This document shows, one piece after another, positions 23,214-32,990 of a stretch of DNA of 64,000 nucleotides. The notes below the pieces were generated by a model. It saw only the letters and a list, made by a program, of their open reading frames with translations, was not told the origin of the DNA and searched no databases. The DNA is taken from positions 209,936 to 273,935 of the forward strand of contig JACKGP010000002.1 of the NCBI GenBank assembly GCA_020631935.1, read 5' to 3'. The translations under genes and the position numbers were made by a program. Every line of letters starts with the position of its first letter. Position 1 is the first letter of the stretch. This DNA is from Candidatus Nomurabacteria bacterium. Its GTDB lineage: Bacteria; Patescibacteriota; Saccharimonadia; Saccharimonadales; Saccharimonadaceae.

Positions 23214-24974
23214 TTATATATCTGCCGCTACGCGATTTACTTCTTCTAGCGTTGTTATTCCCTGTAGCGACTTCAAATACCCATCTTGCCGCATTGTAAC
23301 CATTCCATCTGCGACCGCTTGGTGCTGGATCTCTGCACTCGTCGCTCGTTTTACAATTAAACTCTGAATTGTTTCCGAGACGTCCATCACCTCGTACAAG
23401 CCTGCGCGTCCTGCATACCCCCTAGGAGTTGCTGGTGTGTCACGGCCTTTGACTAAAGTATAAGCGTTTTGACCCGCAAGTGGCAAGTCTTTATAGCCTA
23501 AATCTTCTGAAACAGCCTGAATCTGCTCTCGACTCTTTGGCAGCAAGTGACCAACTGTGTTCAAAATATTCTGGGTTTCAATTGGATTGGAGTTGTACGC
23601 ATCACGCCTCGGTGCAACTCGACGTACTAGCCGCTGGCCAATGATAGTATTAACCGTACTGGCTATCAGAAATGGCTCGATTCCCATGTCTAGCAGACGC
23701 GGCAAAACACCAGCTGCCGAGTTGGTGTGAAGGGTTGAAAATACCAAGTGTCCAGTGAGCGCAGCCTGAACTGCCAAGTTAGCAGTTTCGGCATCACGAA
23801 TCTCACCTACCATAATTATGTTTGGGTCTTGACGCAAAATAGAGCGCAAGCCACTTGCAAAAGTAAGCCCAACATCAGTATTTACCTGAATTTGGTTTAC
23901 GCCATCCATTTTGTACTCTACTGGATCTTCTAGTGTTACGATGTTTACGGAGTCATCCTTGATTTCTTTTATCAACGCATACAAGCTGGTAGACTTTCCA
24001 GAGCCGGTTGGGCCAGATGTCAGAATCATACCATTTGGTCGTTGGATGCCTTTTCTAATCGCCCTCAAGGCTCTACCAGCATAACCCATTTGCTCAAGAT
24101 CAAATGTATTGCCAGACTTGTCCAACAAACGTATCACCACCTGCTCTCCCCATACCACTGGGCTAATAGCAATACGGAGATCGACTTCTTTATCTGAAAC
24201 CTTAACAGCGAACTGCCCATCCTGTGGCGTACGATGTTCGTCAATCTTTAGGTTAGACAAGATTTTTATACGACTTACGAGAGCTGGTTCGATAGATTTC
24301 GGAAGCTGCATAATCTCACGCAACACGCCATCGACACGAACACGAATCTTTAAAGTTTTCTCTAGCGGCTCAACGTGAATATCACTCGCCTTCGTTTTTA
24401 CTGCATATTCTAAAATAGTACTCAAGGCTCGACTAATTGGAGAATCTTGAACAATTGTCTGAATGTTGCCTGCCGCCTCTTGCTTTGACTCTTCTTCGGT
24501 TTGAGTTGCAACATCTCCAACAGTAGAAAGATCGGCTTTGTATTGCTCCAAAACATGCCGTATACCAGCCTCAGATGCCATAAAAACTTTTATAGGTCGC
24601 TGGATTCGGTTCGCGAGGTAGTCGACCGCCTGGACGTTATTGGCGTCTATCATAGCCACGGCTAAGCGATTCTGAACTTCTGCCAGTGGAACCGCCATGA
24701 AGCGCTCGGCTATATCCTCGGGCAGTAGATTTAGTATCTTCTCATCGATTACAGTGCCGCGTAAGTTTACATACGGCACGCCAGAAACTTGAGCTATAGC
24801 ATGCGTAAGCAGTTCATCATCAACCGTGCCGTTCTCTGCCAATACTGCAAATAGTGGCTGCTTCTTATCGACTGACTCCTTCTGAGCAGCCTCGATATCA
24901 GACTTAGCAACTAGCCCCTCTTCTACCAAAAGAGCAGTAAGCTTCTGTTGAATTTCAGGAGTTAGTAGGGCCAC
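23214..24974 (-). CDS. pilB: Pilus extension ATPase
   Basis: 586 residues. N-terminal GspE/PilB N domain (about residues 10-150), then the AAA+ motor: GPTGSGKSTSLYAL, VTLEDPVEY, IMVGEIRDAET, TLHTNSAAGVLPRLL. The C-terminal GYAGRAGLYEVMDV is kept, but the four cysteines that normally bind zinc before it are absent (the stretch runs VRRVAPRRDAYNSN). GTG start with AAGGGG upstream. First ATPase of the locus. Confidence 0.93.
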   Translation of the reverse strand: MALLTPEIQQKLTALLVEEGLVAKSDIEAAQKESVDKKQPLFAVLAENGTVDDELLTHAIAQVSGVPYVNLRGTVIDEKILNLLPEDIAERFMAVPLAEVQNRLAVAMIDANNVQAVDYLANRIQRPIKVFMASEAGIRHVLEQYKADLSTVGDVATQTEEESKQEAAGNIQTIVQDSPISRALSTILEYAVKTKASDIHVEPLEKTLKIRVRVDGVLREIMQLPKSIEPALVSRIKILSNLKIDEHRTPQDGQFAVKVSDKEVDLRIAISPVVWGEQVVIRLLDKSGNTFDLEQMGYAGRALRAIRKGIQRPNGMILTSGPTGSGKSTSLYALIKEIKDDSVNIVTLEDPVEYKMDGVNQIQVNTDVGLTFASGLRSILRQDPNIIMVGEIRDAETANLAVQAALTGHLVFSTLHTNSAAGVLPRLLDMGIEPFLIASTVNTIIGQRLVRRVAPRRDAYNSNPIETQNILNTVGHLLPKSREQIQAVSEDLGYKDLPLAGQNAYTLVKGRDTPATPRGYAGRAGLYEVMDVSETIQSLIVKRATSAEIQHQAVADGMVTMRQDGYLKSLQGITTLEEVNRVAADI

Positions 24975-24987
24975 CTAACAACCCCTT

Positions 24988-25218
24988 CTAGTCTTCTTCT
25001 TCACCAATGGTGACTTTTACGGTCGGATTGATAGCTTGCTTGTTAAATATGGTTGGGTCTGGCTCTGCAACCGTAGTCGAACTAAATTTATCCATATAAT
25101 CTACCTCAACTGGCTCTGATGGTGGTTTCAGCATCGATATAGATGATACAGAGAAGTATGCAATTCCTGCGGCCAAGGATGCTATTAGTATAATCATAGC
25201 AATATCTGTCTTTTTCAT
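24988..25218 (-). CDS. Small membrane protein of the pilus operon
   Basis: 76 residues: a membrane helix (about residues 6-28) then an acidic, proline-containing tail ending KVTIGEEED. Overlaps the pilO-like gene (ATGA) and ends 13 bases before pilB. By place it could stand in for PilP, but the size is much smaller and no lipobox is present. Not recognised. Confidence 0.65.
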   Translation of the reverse strand: MKKTDIAMIILIASLAAGIAYFSVSSISMLKPPSEPVEVDYMDKFSSTTVAEPDPTIFNKQAINPTVKVTIGEEED

Positions 25219-25910
25219 AGATCCACCTTTACTTTCTTGAGGTCAATCGTACGAGATGGCTCATAATAGCCCTCTCCACTAGCTGTCATGCTAAGTCCAT
25301 TTGACTGTCTTTCGATAGATATATCAGTAATATTGATCACTCTTATAGACCGCTCGAGTCGTCCCAATAGCGCTTTAAGGCCATTGGTATTTGAAGCTGC
25401 GGTATTCACTCGAAACTGGAAAGTAATCGGATTTGCGGAAACACTTTCAGTACTGTCTACGTCAGAGTCCTCGTCGCCCTCCACACCACCGACAGGGTTA
25501 ACCGTCAGCGACTCTAGAACTATTCCCCTTGTAGATAGAAGCTTTGAACTCTGTAGGCTAGCTCCTAGAGCGGCTGAATTTGCGCTTGATGGCAACGCAT
25601 CCAGCACTACTTGAAGTGGTTCATCTTCAGGATCGGCCCTAAGCGCACGCAATGACTCATCTGTATTGCGGACACGTACGCTATTCTTAAGCTCTTCCAC
25701 ACTGTTGTTGTTGTGTTCAAGATTTGCAACTGTTTCTGACTTTTTGGCTAATACTTTTTCGTTGTAAAGCATTCTCTGCGCCAAAGATATAGACACGACA
25801 ACGGCAATAGCAGTTATGCCTGCGGCTACCGCAACCCAGATAAACATCACCTTATTAGTACTAGTAATCTGCTGGCGCTTGCGGAGAGCTACCTGCTTAT
25901 TCTCGTCCAT
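25215..25910 (-). CDS. pilO: PilO-like alignment-complex protein
   Basis: 231 residues. A short cytoplasmic N-terminus, one membrane helix (about residues 23-45), a coiled-coil stretch (VLAKKSETVANLEHNNN), then a ferredoxin-like extracytoplasmic domain with NTNGLKALLGRLERSIRVINITDISI. Topology, size and position after pilN match PilO. Linked to pilN by TAATG overlap. Sequence similarity to known PilO is weak, so the name rests largely on context. Confidence 0.78.
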   Translation of the reverse strand: MDENKQVALRKRQQITSTNKVMFIWVAVAAGITAIAVVVSISLAQRMLYNEKVLAKKSETVANLEHNNNSVEELKNSVRVRNTDESLRALRADPEDEPLQVVLDALPSSANSAALGASLQSSKLLSTRGIVLESLTVNPVGGVEGDEDSDVDSTESVSANPITFQFRVNTAASNTNGLKALLGRLERSIRVINITDISIERQSNGLSMTASGEGYYEPSRTIDLKKVKVDL

Positions 25911-26638
25911 TACTCTGTCTCCTCGCTCTTCTCTACAGTACTGGCACTAAATAGACTCTTTGGCACTGCTATTTTTGAATCTGTTGCATTTTTTCTCTTT
26001 GGCGCAATGACCACACCTGATTTCGAGTCTCTATCAAATATCGCTGGATCGCAGGTAAAGCTCAACGCAAATCGTAGTACTTTTCTGCCATCTGCATTTT
26101 CACCATAACTGCGCTCGCCATCCGCTAGATTCGAAGCCAGCTGAACCGTAGCCCTACTGCTATCCTCTGACATATAGCTAAACGTTGTGGCATTAATTGA
26201 TTTTTTAAATTGCTCTAGCGCCTTGTAGCCACCTGTAGCCTCACCCTCAATTGAGACTATACCTTCTGGATCTACACTCATCTTTGCCACAGCCACGCCA
26301 GAATCACTTCCTTCTACTATAGCGCTAAGGACATCAAACATTCGAGACTGTATTTTTTTGCTGTCGTGCTGTCCAGAAACTGTATCTAGTTGATGCTGAA
26401 TAGTTAAAGCGTTTGTCAAATCACTAACTTCTTTAAGTTGATTGTGTTTGTTTGTTATCTCTTTGTTTAGACTACTGTCGCGAAGCTGTTGACCACCGAA
26501 AACGTACATTGCCAAAAGAGCAACAACGGCACCCGCGGCGATAGTGATGATTATGCACACAGAAATCACCTGGTTTCGAAGACGCTTCGAACGAATAAAC
26601 TCCTGCTTTACATCTGGAATAAGGTTAATCTCTATCAT
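25910..26638 (-). CDS. pilN: PilN-like alignment-complex protein
   Basis: 242 residues. Starts MIEINLIPDVKQEFIR, the conserved N-terminal motif by which PilN binds PilM. Then a membrane helix (about residues 25-48) and an extracytoplasmic domain. The start overlaps the pilM stop (ATGA). The conserved INLIP motif makes this call firm despite a divergent C-terminal half. Confidence 0.88.
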   Translation of the reverse strand: MIEINLIPDVKQEFIRSKRLRNQVISVCIIITIAAGAVVALLAMYVFGGQQLRDSSLNKEITNKHNQLKEVSDLTNALTIQHQLDTVSGQHDSKKIQSRMFDVLSAIVEGSDSGVAVAKMSVDPEGIVSIEGEATGGYKALEQFKKSINATTFSYMSEDSSRATVQLASNLADGERSYGENADGRKVLRFALSFTCDPAIFDRDSKSGVVIAPKRKNATDSKIAVPKSLFSASTVEKSEETE

Positions 26639-27684
26639 AATCGATTCCTTCTCTGGGCCAAGCCAACCGCAGTAGCAAACTCTTGAGCAACAGGTAGCAA
26701 CTGCTGCTGCATAGACTGATCAATATTAACACTCTGCCATGGGTTGGCTGCAGCGGCGCCAATGTTTGTCTTTGCTGCCACAAAGTCACCAAATAGAGGC
26801 ACACTACCAGCATAGCCACTAAGCAAAATGCCGCCTATCGGAGCACTCGGATACCTTGTCTGGAAAAACTTTATAGACTTTGTTAGTTCAATTACAAAAT
26901 TATCTAGAGTAGACTCAATCGCCTTAAGGACTTGGCCCTCTAGCCTATCCTGGGCAAGGCCAAACTTTAGTATGAACTGCCTGGCCTGGTCATCTTTCAC
27001 GTTTAGATTCTGCGTAGCAGACTTTATTAATGAACTTAGCCCTACGGGAATAGTGCGAACCAATCGAGGAGTGTCATTGAATGTGATAGCAATGTCACTA
27101 CTTAGCTCACCCATGTCTACGATCATCCTAGCATCTGCTGTGCCCGGTGGAAGCAAGGAGCGAATCATAGCTATAGGATCTGGTTCGGCGGCTATTACAT
27201 TCAACCCTAGACTCTCGACAAACTCTAGGCGTTCTTCCGTATAGCTTTCTGCGGTAGATGTGATGAGTACCTCTTGTTGGTTTGGATCATGTAAAGACTG
27301 ACCTAATAGCCTCCAGTCAACCTTTGTTTCATCTATAGGCGTCGGGATGTACTGATCTAGCTGATACTTTATAGTATTGTTCAGCGTACTCTCGTCCATA
27401 GTGGGTATATCAATCACAGTGGTAAATGTTTTCTGACTGGGTAGACCAATGGCCACGTCTTTAGCCTTGATGCCGCTTTGACCTATAGCGGTCATTATCA
27501 CCTCGCTCAGCTTACGCTTAGCCTCTGGGGAGTCAGATGTTGATAACTTTACGTCAATAGGCGCATATCCATAGCCGACTAAGTTCCAGCGATCTTGACC
27601 GCTAGATGATAATTGCACTACACGAATGGCATTAGTGCCCATATCGAGTGCAAAGAAATCGCCCACACTTTTTAGTAACTTCAT
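26635..27684 (-). CDS. pilM: PilM, actin-like cytoplasmic pilus protein
   Basis: 349 residues. Actin/FtsA fold: phosphate-1 segment ALDMGTNAIRVVQL, VDMGELSSDIAITF as phosphate-2, and ILLSGYAGSVPLFGDFVA as the adenosine motif. Forms the cytoplasmic part of the PilMNO complex. The chosen start MKLLKSVG (27684) is downstream of two earlier in-frame ATGs that overlap a TATAAT -10 box, so transcription likely begins only a few bases ahead of 27684. Confidence 0.88.
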   Translation of the reverse strand: MKLLKSVGDFFALDMGTNAIRVVQLSSSGQDRWNLVGYGYAPIDVKLSTSDSPEAKRKLSEVIMTAIGQSGIKAKDVAIGLPSQKTFTTVIDIPTMDESTLNNTIKYQLDQYIPTPIDETKVDWRLLGQSLHDPNQQEVLITSTAESYTEERLEFVESLGLNVIAAEPDPIAMIRSLLPPGTADARMIVDMGELSSDIAITFNDTPRLVRTIPVGLSSLIKSATQNLNVKDDQARQFILKFGLAQDRLEGQVLKAIESTLDNFVIELTKSIKFFQTRYPSAPIGGILLSGYAGSVPLFGDFVAAKTNIGAAAANPWQSVNIDQSMQQQLLPVAQEFATAVGLAQRRNRL

Positions 27685-27742
27685 ACTACTCATCATTATA
27701 CATAACCACTATGAATCAAAGCAACCCCAATTATTGACACTT

Positions 27743-30610
27743 TTAAAACCTAGGTGGCAGCTCTACTAGGTAGGTGGTCTGAGCCCTGTCTTGCTTGTTG
27801 GCGTAGTTGTATGCCCAAAGCTGGTTGAGTGGGTTTAGGTGGATAGTTTCTGCCGGGATGCCTGGATTGTTTGATTCAGCACCAGCTGTGCGCCTGAGAT
27901 AAATTTTGTCGGTGATTACAGCACCCGTAATGACCAGTTCCTTACTGCACGTATTAATGGTCAGTTCACCATGCGCACCACCGTCATCGCTACAGGTATT
28001 GATGGTGCCGGGATTAGTGTCCTGGTCTGAATCACCGTCACCCGCTAGCAGCCAGGCGTTTATTTCCTTAACATCTTTTTCGATGTTTATATTTTTAGCT
28101 AAGATAACTACTTGCGACATATCGGCAATACTCGACTTACTGGAGTTAATTGCCCCAAACTCTTCACCTCTTATGGTGACCGTTCCAGTCGAGCGAATGA
28201 CCACGACCCTCCCGTTAATATCGTTTTCGATGACACCGGTTAATATTAGGTCTCTACCTCCAGTATTGTAGACACCTCCAGGTAGAGTAGATATATCTCT
28301 CGATGAGTCGGTGATAGGACTACCAGGAGATTCAGATAGACCTTTGAAATAGCTGATTGCATTAGACGCTGGCATAGTCTGCTGAAACCTACCTAGCGGA
28401 TCTGATTTGTTAGCGAAAGTTAAAGTACTCCAGCCTAGATAAGAAGATGGGGCCGACGAGCTCTCCAAATAACCATCCCTCAAGCCCAAGCCTGACGACA
28501 TTAGGCTATTGACACCCTTAGAGAATATGCCGTATTCACCCCATGATCCATAGGTACGCTTATCTGAAACACCAGGACTACTTATACCCGAGCTATAGCT
28601 TGTATTAATACTACCCTGCACTCTAGCATCACCGCCCATTATGGCAACCTTTGGCTTTTTAACTACCGTCATGCATTCTAGCGCTGTATGTCGCCATCCG
28701 CGATAGGATCCATTGTCAGGATCTCCTGGACTGCTCTTCCAGGGGCTGACTGAGGTACTAAAGCAGACCTTAGAGCCAGCGTCTAGATTATCTATAGGCA
28801 CTGCAGTAGGGTTAGTATCGGGCAGTGGAGTATCTCCTACCCCGAATTCTTTACTGCCATACAGTATCCTCTTGCAATCAGTCCCAATCCTATCACTCGG
28901 AAATTTGTGGTATGCACAGGGTGCGGCACCAGCTCCTTCACTAGTACCCAATTCTTCCCTGCTGGGGTTCTCGCCTGGTTTATATATGTACCGATAAACC
29001 TCCCATTTTGCTGACTCGCTATATGTCGGTCCAGCATTGTTCATGCCGGGCATTATATTCACATCTTGGCCAGCCTCCACGAAACCATTAGAGTCTGTGG
29101 CGATTTTTGGCTTCAACTCATAATCATACGGAACCTCTACACATGCGTATTCGGTTAGCACTTTGCCCTCGCCCCTACTTGGTACGTCTGCATTTGTTCG
29201 AGAGCCTGGTGTCGCCTCTATGTTTTGACATAGCCTCCTACCGCCATCAGAAGGTATTATTTTGTAGGTATTGGTGAGCGTTTTTTTATGGTCGCCGCCA
29301 GGCTTCCAGTCTTTAGCTATACTGCCAGACCTTGTCGACGGTAGAGTATCTGATCCGCCAGTCTCATTAAAATTCCAAGTTATCTCTACCGTAGTATTAT
29401 CTGTGTCATTGTTATTTGTCTTGTTCATGAGTGTATGGGTCCAGGTGACATCATTACCGACTCTGCTGCCACCAGAAACTGTAGTTGAACCTTTTATGCG
29501 CCAGCGTTGCCAGGCAGTGGCGCAGTTCCCGGTGCCAGATCCTACTGGTCTGTCGTTATCCCATGCTCGCGGAGTAGCCAAGATACGTTCACAAATTTTC
29601 TTGCCTTCATCACCCTGAACCGGAGTCCAACTGCCCTTCCTCTCTAGAGTGGAGGTATTAGGAAGCCACAACTGCGGGCTTTTATTCCACGATAATATAT
29701 TAGTCCAATCGTCATCATTTGTACGATTATTTTTTCGTTGATGCGTCATTGTAATTGTTTCGTTGGCAGGGTCGGGTCCGCTATTAGTCGCCTTGTGTTT
29801 CCAGTTTACGGTATTGCCAGGTCGAATATAGCCACCACTAGTCCCCGTCATGGTAGTTGTTGGTGATATTGACCATTTATTTGTCCATTTTATTTTTATA
29901 CTAAAAGTCTTACAATTATCACCGCTCTTGAAGTTGCCGAATCCAGGGTGCGGATACTTGTAATACTGACACATCCGAGTATCGTTTGCTGTAAAAATAT
30001 ACTCTCCACTACTATTACGCTTGTTTGACCAATTAGGTATAGTGTTACTCATCCGATAAGATCTCGTGGATGCACTTGTTGACGGCTGATTGGACGCTAT
30101 GCCGGGGCCGCTTGGACCCTTAAACCAGCCAGGATTATAAAGACAGCCATCATTTGCCTTAGGCGGGCAAGACAAACTTACATAGCCACTTGTGTATATC
30201 GGACTACCTAAGTACTTCACACAGTCATAGGCGGCACCGCCACCGCTAGGGCCACCGTAGTTGCCCACCTCTGGACACACATTCTGAGATTCCGAGCCAG
30301 TGGCAAAGATAGCATAAGCTCGCGTTTGCGTATTATTATTTCCACTACAGCGCTTCCATTTTATATTCATATTGTAGTAAAACTTACCGGTGGCGTCTGG
30401 ATTGGTAAAGTGGGAAGGCCACATGACAAAATTGACTCTTTTGTTGTTGCAATCAATCGCCATATTATTTTGTGGTGACGTTATTTCAAAACTAATGGCA
30501 CCAGCAGGCGAACCCATGAATATGGATAGCAGCGCCCACATGGCCACCAATGAAATTATAATTTTTGTTGATGTAAATAGTAGTCTTATTCTACCCATGT
30601 AAGAAATCAC
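27743..30610 (-). CDS. Large secreted protein at the pilus locus, adhesin candidate
   Basis: 955 residues. Signal peptide with hydrophobic core LVAMWALLSIFMGSPAGAIS near residues 20-40. A cysteine-containing N-terminal domain of about 250 residues follows, then three repeats of roughly 110-120 residues alternating WK/WTH...N and C-x-RILATP/CQNIEATP motifs (DUF11- or CARDB-like beta sandwiches). A glycine/serine-rich linker leads to a beta-helical-looking C-terminal domain (LTGVIENDINGRVVVIRSTG) that ends in VELPPRF. The GTG start at 30610 follows GGGAGAG. Situated between pilM and a membrane protein, it may be the pilus tip or a surface adhesin. Not recognised as a named family. Confidence 0.7.
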   Translation of the reverse strand: MISYMGRIRLLFTSTKIIISLVAMWALLSIFMGSPAGAISFEITSPQNNMAIDCNNKRVNFVMWPSHFTNPDATGKFYYNMNIKWKRCSGNNNTQTRAYAIFATGSESQNVCPEVGNYGGPSGGGAAYDCVKYLGSPIYTSGYVSLSCPPKANDGCLYNPGWFKGPSGPGIASNQPSTSASTRSYRMSNTIPNWSNKRNSSGEYIFTANDTRMCQYYKYPHPGFGNFKSGDNCKTFSIKIKWTNKWSISPTTTMTGTSGGYIRPGNTVNWKHKATNSGPDPANETITMTHQRKNNRTNDDDWTNILSWNKSPQLWLPNTSTLERKGSWTPVQGDEGKKICERILATPRAWDNDRPVGSGTGNCATAWQRWRIKGSTTVSGGSRVGNDVTWTHTLMNKTNNNDTDNTTVEITWNFNETGGSDTLPSTRSGSIAKDWKPGGDHKKTLTNTYKIIPSDGGRRLCQNIEATPGSRTNADVPSRGEGKVLTEYACVEVPYDYELKPKIATDSNGFVEAGQDVNIMPGMNNAGPTYSESAKWEVYRYIYKPGENPSREELGTSEGAGAAPCAYHKFPSDRIGTDCKRILYGSKEFGVGDTPLPDTNPTAVPIDNLDAGSKVCFSTSVSPWKSSPGDPDNGSYRGWRHTALECMTVVKKPKVAIMGGDARVQGSINTSYSSGISSPGVSDKRTYGSWGEYGIFSKGVNSLMSSGLGLRDGYLESSSAPSSYLGWSTLTFANKSDPLGRFQQTMPASNAISYFKGLSESPGSPITDSSRDISTLPGGVYNTGGRDLILTGVIENDINGRVVVIRSTGTVTIRGEEFGAINSSKSSIADMSQVVILAKNINIEKDVKEINAWLLAGDGDSDQDTNPGTINTCSDDGGAHGELTINTCSKELVITGAVITDKIYLRRTAGAESNNPGIPAETIHLNPLNQLWAYNYANKQDRAQTTYLVELPPRF

Positions 30611-31088
30611 TGGCTCTCTCCCTCATGGCTTCTCTTTTTTTTACATCTATGCCGTACTCATTGTCATCTATGTCCAGACCCGCCTTTTGCGCAAAATTAA
30701 TCTTATTGATTAGGCTATAAGAATTAGTAAAATCATCAATTTTATCTGCATAAACTAGCGAGCTATACGCCAAATCAAGCATTCCCCTATCCCACTTTGC
30801 TGGATCGGTGCCCCTTAACTTTTCATTCGCATAATCATACTTAGAACCCTCCGCCTTAGCTAGCTCCGCCATATCCTTGTCAGAGTTGCCATAGTTATCG
30901 ATTTTTATAGGTTTGCGTAGCTTGGCCTCCATTTCTGCGTCAACTCTGGCCTTCTCCTCAGCCTGGCGTTTACTTTCTGCGCCATCCGAGTAGCTCTTGT
31001 ACGCTATAAATCCACCTAAAATAATCAGCAACACCACTACGGGCGCAATGATGTAAGTGAGTGATTTTCCACCTTTTGAAAAACTCAT
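30591..31088 (-). CDS. Membrane-anchored hypothetical protein of the pilus locus
   Basis: 165 residues from MSFSKGGKSLTYIIAPVVVL; one membrane helix (about residues 10-32), then a charged coiled-coil (RQAEEKARVDAEMEAKLR) and a soluble helical domain. Overlaps the start of the 955-residue gene by 20 bases, so it is translated with it. The longer frame to 31136 is less likely because TACGAT and TATAGT -10-like boxes stand right before 31088. Function unknown. Confidence 0.65.
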   Translation of the reverse strand: MSFSKGGKSLTYIIAPVVVLLIILGGFIAYKSYSDGAESKRQAEEKARVDAEMEAKLRKPIKIDNYGNSDKDMAELAKAEGSKYDYANEKLRGTDPAKWDRGMLDLAYSSLVYADKIDDFTNSYSLINKINFAQKAGLDIDDNEYGIDVKKREAMRERASDFLHG

Positions 31089-31135
31089 ACTATAACCATC
31101 GTAACATAAGCAGATTATGAAAAAAATACCAATCA

Positions 31136-31191
31136 AGGTTATTTGGCAATAGGCTGCACCATCTCAAAAATAACCTATGTTATGGTATAAT
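31136..31191 (+). promoter_or_regulatory. ychF promoter region with an inverted repeat
   Basis: TATAAT (31186-31191) with an extended TGG just before it, six bases ahead of the ATG at 31198. Upstream is an inverted repeat AGGTTATTT (31136-31144) and AAATAACCT (31168-31176) placed between two divergent genes, a possible operator. Confidence 0.55.
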
Positions 31192-31197
31192 ACTACT

Positions 31198-32283
31198 ATG
31201 GCGCTAGAAATCGGAATCGTAGGTCTGCCAAACGTCGGAAAGTCGACGCTTTTTAATGCTTTGACCGATTCAGATATTCTAGCTGCAAACTATCCGTTTG
31301 CAACTATTGAGCCGAACACAGGAATTGTAGCCGTACCAGATGAACGCTTAGATAAACTAAAAGAGATCTATTCGAGTGAAAAAATCCTACCGGCTACGGT
31401 TAAGTTTGTAGATATTGCTGGGCTAGTGGCTGGCGCATCCAAGGGAGAGGGCTTGGGGAATAAGTTCCTAGCCAATATTCGCAACTGTGATGCTATTGCA
31501 CATATTGTGCGTGCGTTTGACGATAGCAATGTAATTCGTCATGATGATGGTAAAGTTGACCCTAAATCAGATATAGATGTTATCAATACTGAGTTAATCC
31601 TAGCCGACTTATCGACCATTGATGGCCGAATAACTAAACTTGCCAAAGAATCTAAATCCGACCCTAAAAAGCGCGAGCAGCTAGGTTATATAGAAAGCTT
31701 AAAGCGTCACCTCGAAGGCGGCACACCTTTGTCTGCCTTGCCGTCACTCGATCGTGAGGCTATCGCAGACTTGCACCTACTGACATCCAAGCCAGTAGTT
31801 TATATTTTTAATGTTGATGAATCTACGCTTACAGACAGCGACAAACAGAGTTTGTTGTCCGCAATGGTCTCCCCTGCTAAAGCGCTGTTTGTATATGCCA
31901 AGCTCGAGGAAGAGTTGAAGGGTCTAGACGCTAGCGAAACTGCAGAGTTGCTAGAAAGCTACGGTGTTTCCGAACCGGGATTGACTCAAATTATCCACGC
32001 TGCCTACGACACACTAGGACTGCAAAGTTACTTAACCGCTGGACCAAAGGAAGTTCGTGCCTGGACAATCAAAAAAGGTAGTACTGCCCCGCAAGCTGCT
32101 GGCGTAATCCATACAGACTTTGAACGTGGATTTATCGCTGCCCAGGTAGTAGATTTTGATGATTTAGTCGCCGCTGGATCCGAACAATCTGCCAAAGCTG
32201 CTGGCAAAATTCGCACAGAGGGCAAGGATTACATCATGCAACCCGGTGACGTTGTTGAATTCAGATTCAACGTTTCGAAATAG
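31198..32283 (+). CDS. ychF: Redox/ribosome-associated GTPase-family ATPase YchF
   Basis: 361 residues. Obg-family P-loop protein: G1 [15 protein letters not shown]3 [19 protein letters not shown], and NVDE in place of NKxD, the change that makes this subfamily prefer ATP. A coiled-coil insert precedes the C-terminal TGS domain ([32 protein letters not shown]). The start at 31198 gives the standard [12 protein letters not shown] and sits six bases after the -10 box. The 3' end overlaps the convergent tlyA end by 17 bases. Confidence 0.95.
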   Translation: MALEIGIVGLPNVGKSTLFNALTDSDILAANYPFATIEPNTGIVAVPDERLDKLKEIYSSEKILPATVKFVDIAGLVAGASKGEGLGNKFLANIRNCDAIAHIVRAFDDSNVIRHDDGKVDPKSDIDVINTELILADLSTIDGRITKLAKESKSDPKKREQLGYIESLKRHLEGGTPLSALPSLDREAIADLHLLTSKPVVYIFNVDESTLTDSDKQSLLSAMVSPAKALFVYAKLEEELKGLDASETAELLESYGVSEPGLTQIIHAAYDTLGLQSYLTAGPKEVRAWTIKKGSTAPQAAGVIHTDFERGFIAAQVVDFDDLVAAGSEQSAKAAGKIRTEGKDYIMQPGDVVEFRFNVSK

Positions 32284-32989
32284 CTTTTAGCATATAAAAC
32301 CGCTCGCGGTTGCCCTTTGCACCTGCAATTTCGCTGTCGGCTTTATCTATAATTACAAAAGACTGTCGAGACCAAGTCTCAAAGTCTTTTAAAATCTGGC
32401 GACGAACTGAGTCGTTTTTAATCACACCTTTATTTACCTGGCTTTTACCAGCTTCAAACTGCGGCTTTAGCATAGCTACAATCTGCGTATTTTTGCCAGA
32501 AAGAGTTGCGATGTGCGGCAAAATTTCGCGCAGACTAATAAAGCTGACATCCATAACTACTATATCTAGGTCTATGTTCGGTTTAAAATCGCGTATGTCG
32601 GTTTTTTCATGAAGTTCAATTCGCTCATCTTTACGTAGGCTCGGATGTAGTTGATCGGTACCAACATCGACAGCGATTACCTTTTTGGCTCCATGCTGCA
32701 ATGCATAATCAGTGAAACCACCGGTGCTGGAGCCGACATCTAAGACAATCCTTTGTTTGAAGTCCAGATTAAGCGCTTTTGCTACACTAGCCAGTTTCAA
32801 TCCAGCTCGACTAACGTACTTTTCGCTCGCAAGTAGCCGTATGTCGTGCTGACCAGACACAAAATATCCCGGCCTAGTAACCGTTTTGCCGTCAACCATC
32901 ACTTTGCCAATCCTAATCCAGCTCTCGGCCTGTGAGCGACTCCCAACTAGCCCAAGTCGAACCAATTCTTGATCGAGCCGCTGCTTCAT
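32267..32989 (-). CDS. tlyA: TlyA-type rRNA 2'-O-methyltransferase
   Basis: 240 residues. N-terminal S4 RNA-binding domain (RLDQELVRLGLVGSRSQAES), then the SRAGLKL linker and an FtsJ-like methyltransferase fold with SAM motif LDVGSSTGGFTDYAL, VMDVSFISL and KPQFEAGK. Family members methylate 16S and/or 23S rRNA at the subunit interface. The ATG at 32989 is one base after the efp stop, so it is coupled to efp. Confidence 0.9.
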   Translation of the reverse strand: MKQRLDQELVRLGLVGSRSQAESWIRIGKVMVDGKTVTRPGYFVSGQHDIRLLASEKYVSRAGLKLASVAKALNLDFKQRIVLDVGSSTGGFTDYALQHGAKKVIAVDVGTDQLHPSLRKDERIELHEKTDIRDFKPNIDLDIVVMDVSFISLREILPHIATLSGKNTQIVAMLKPQFEAGKSQVNKGVIKNDSVRRQILKDFETWSRQSFVIIDKADSEIAGAKGNRERFYMLKAISKR

Positions 32990-32990
32990 G

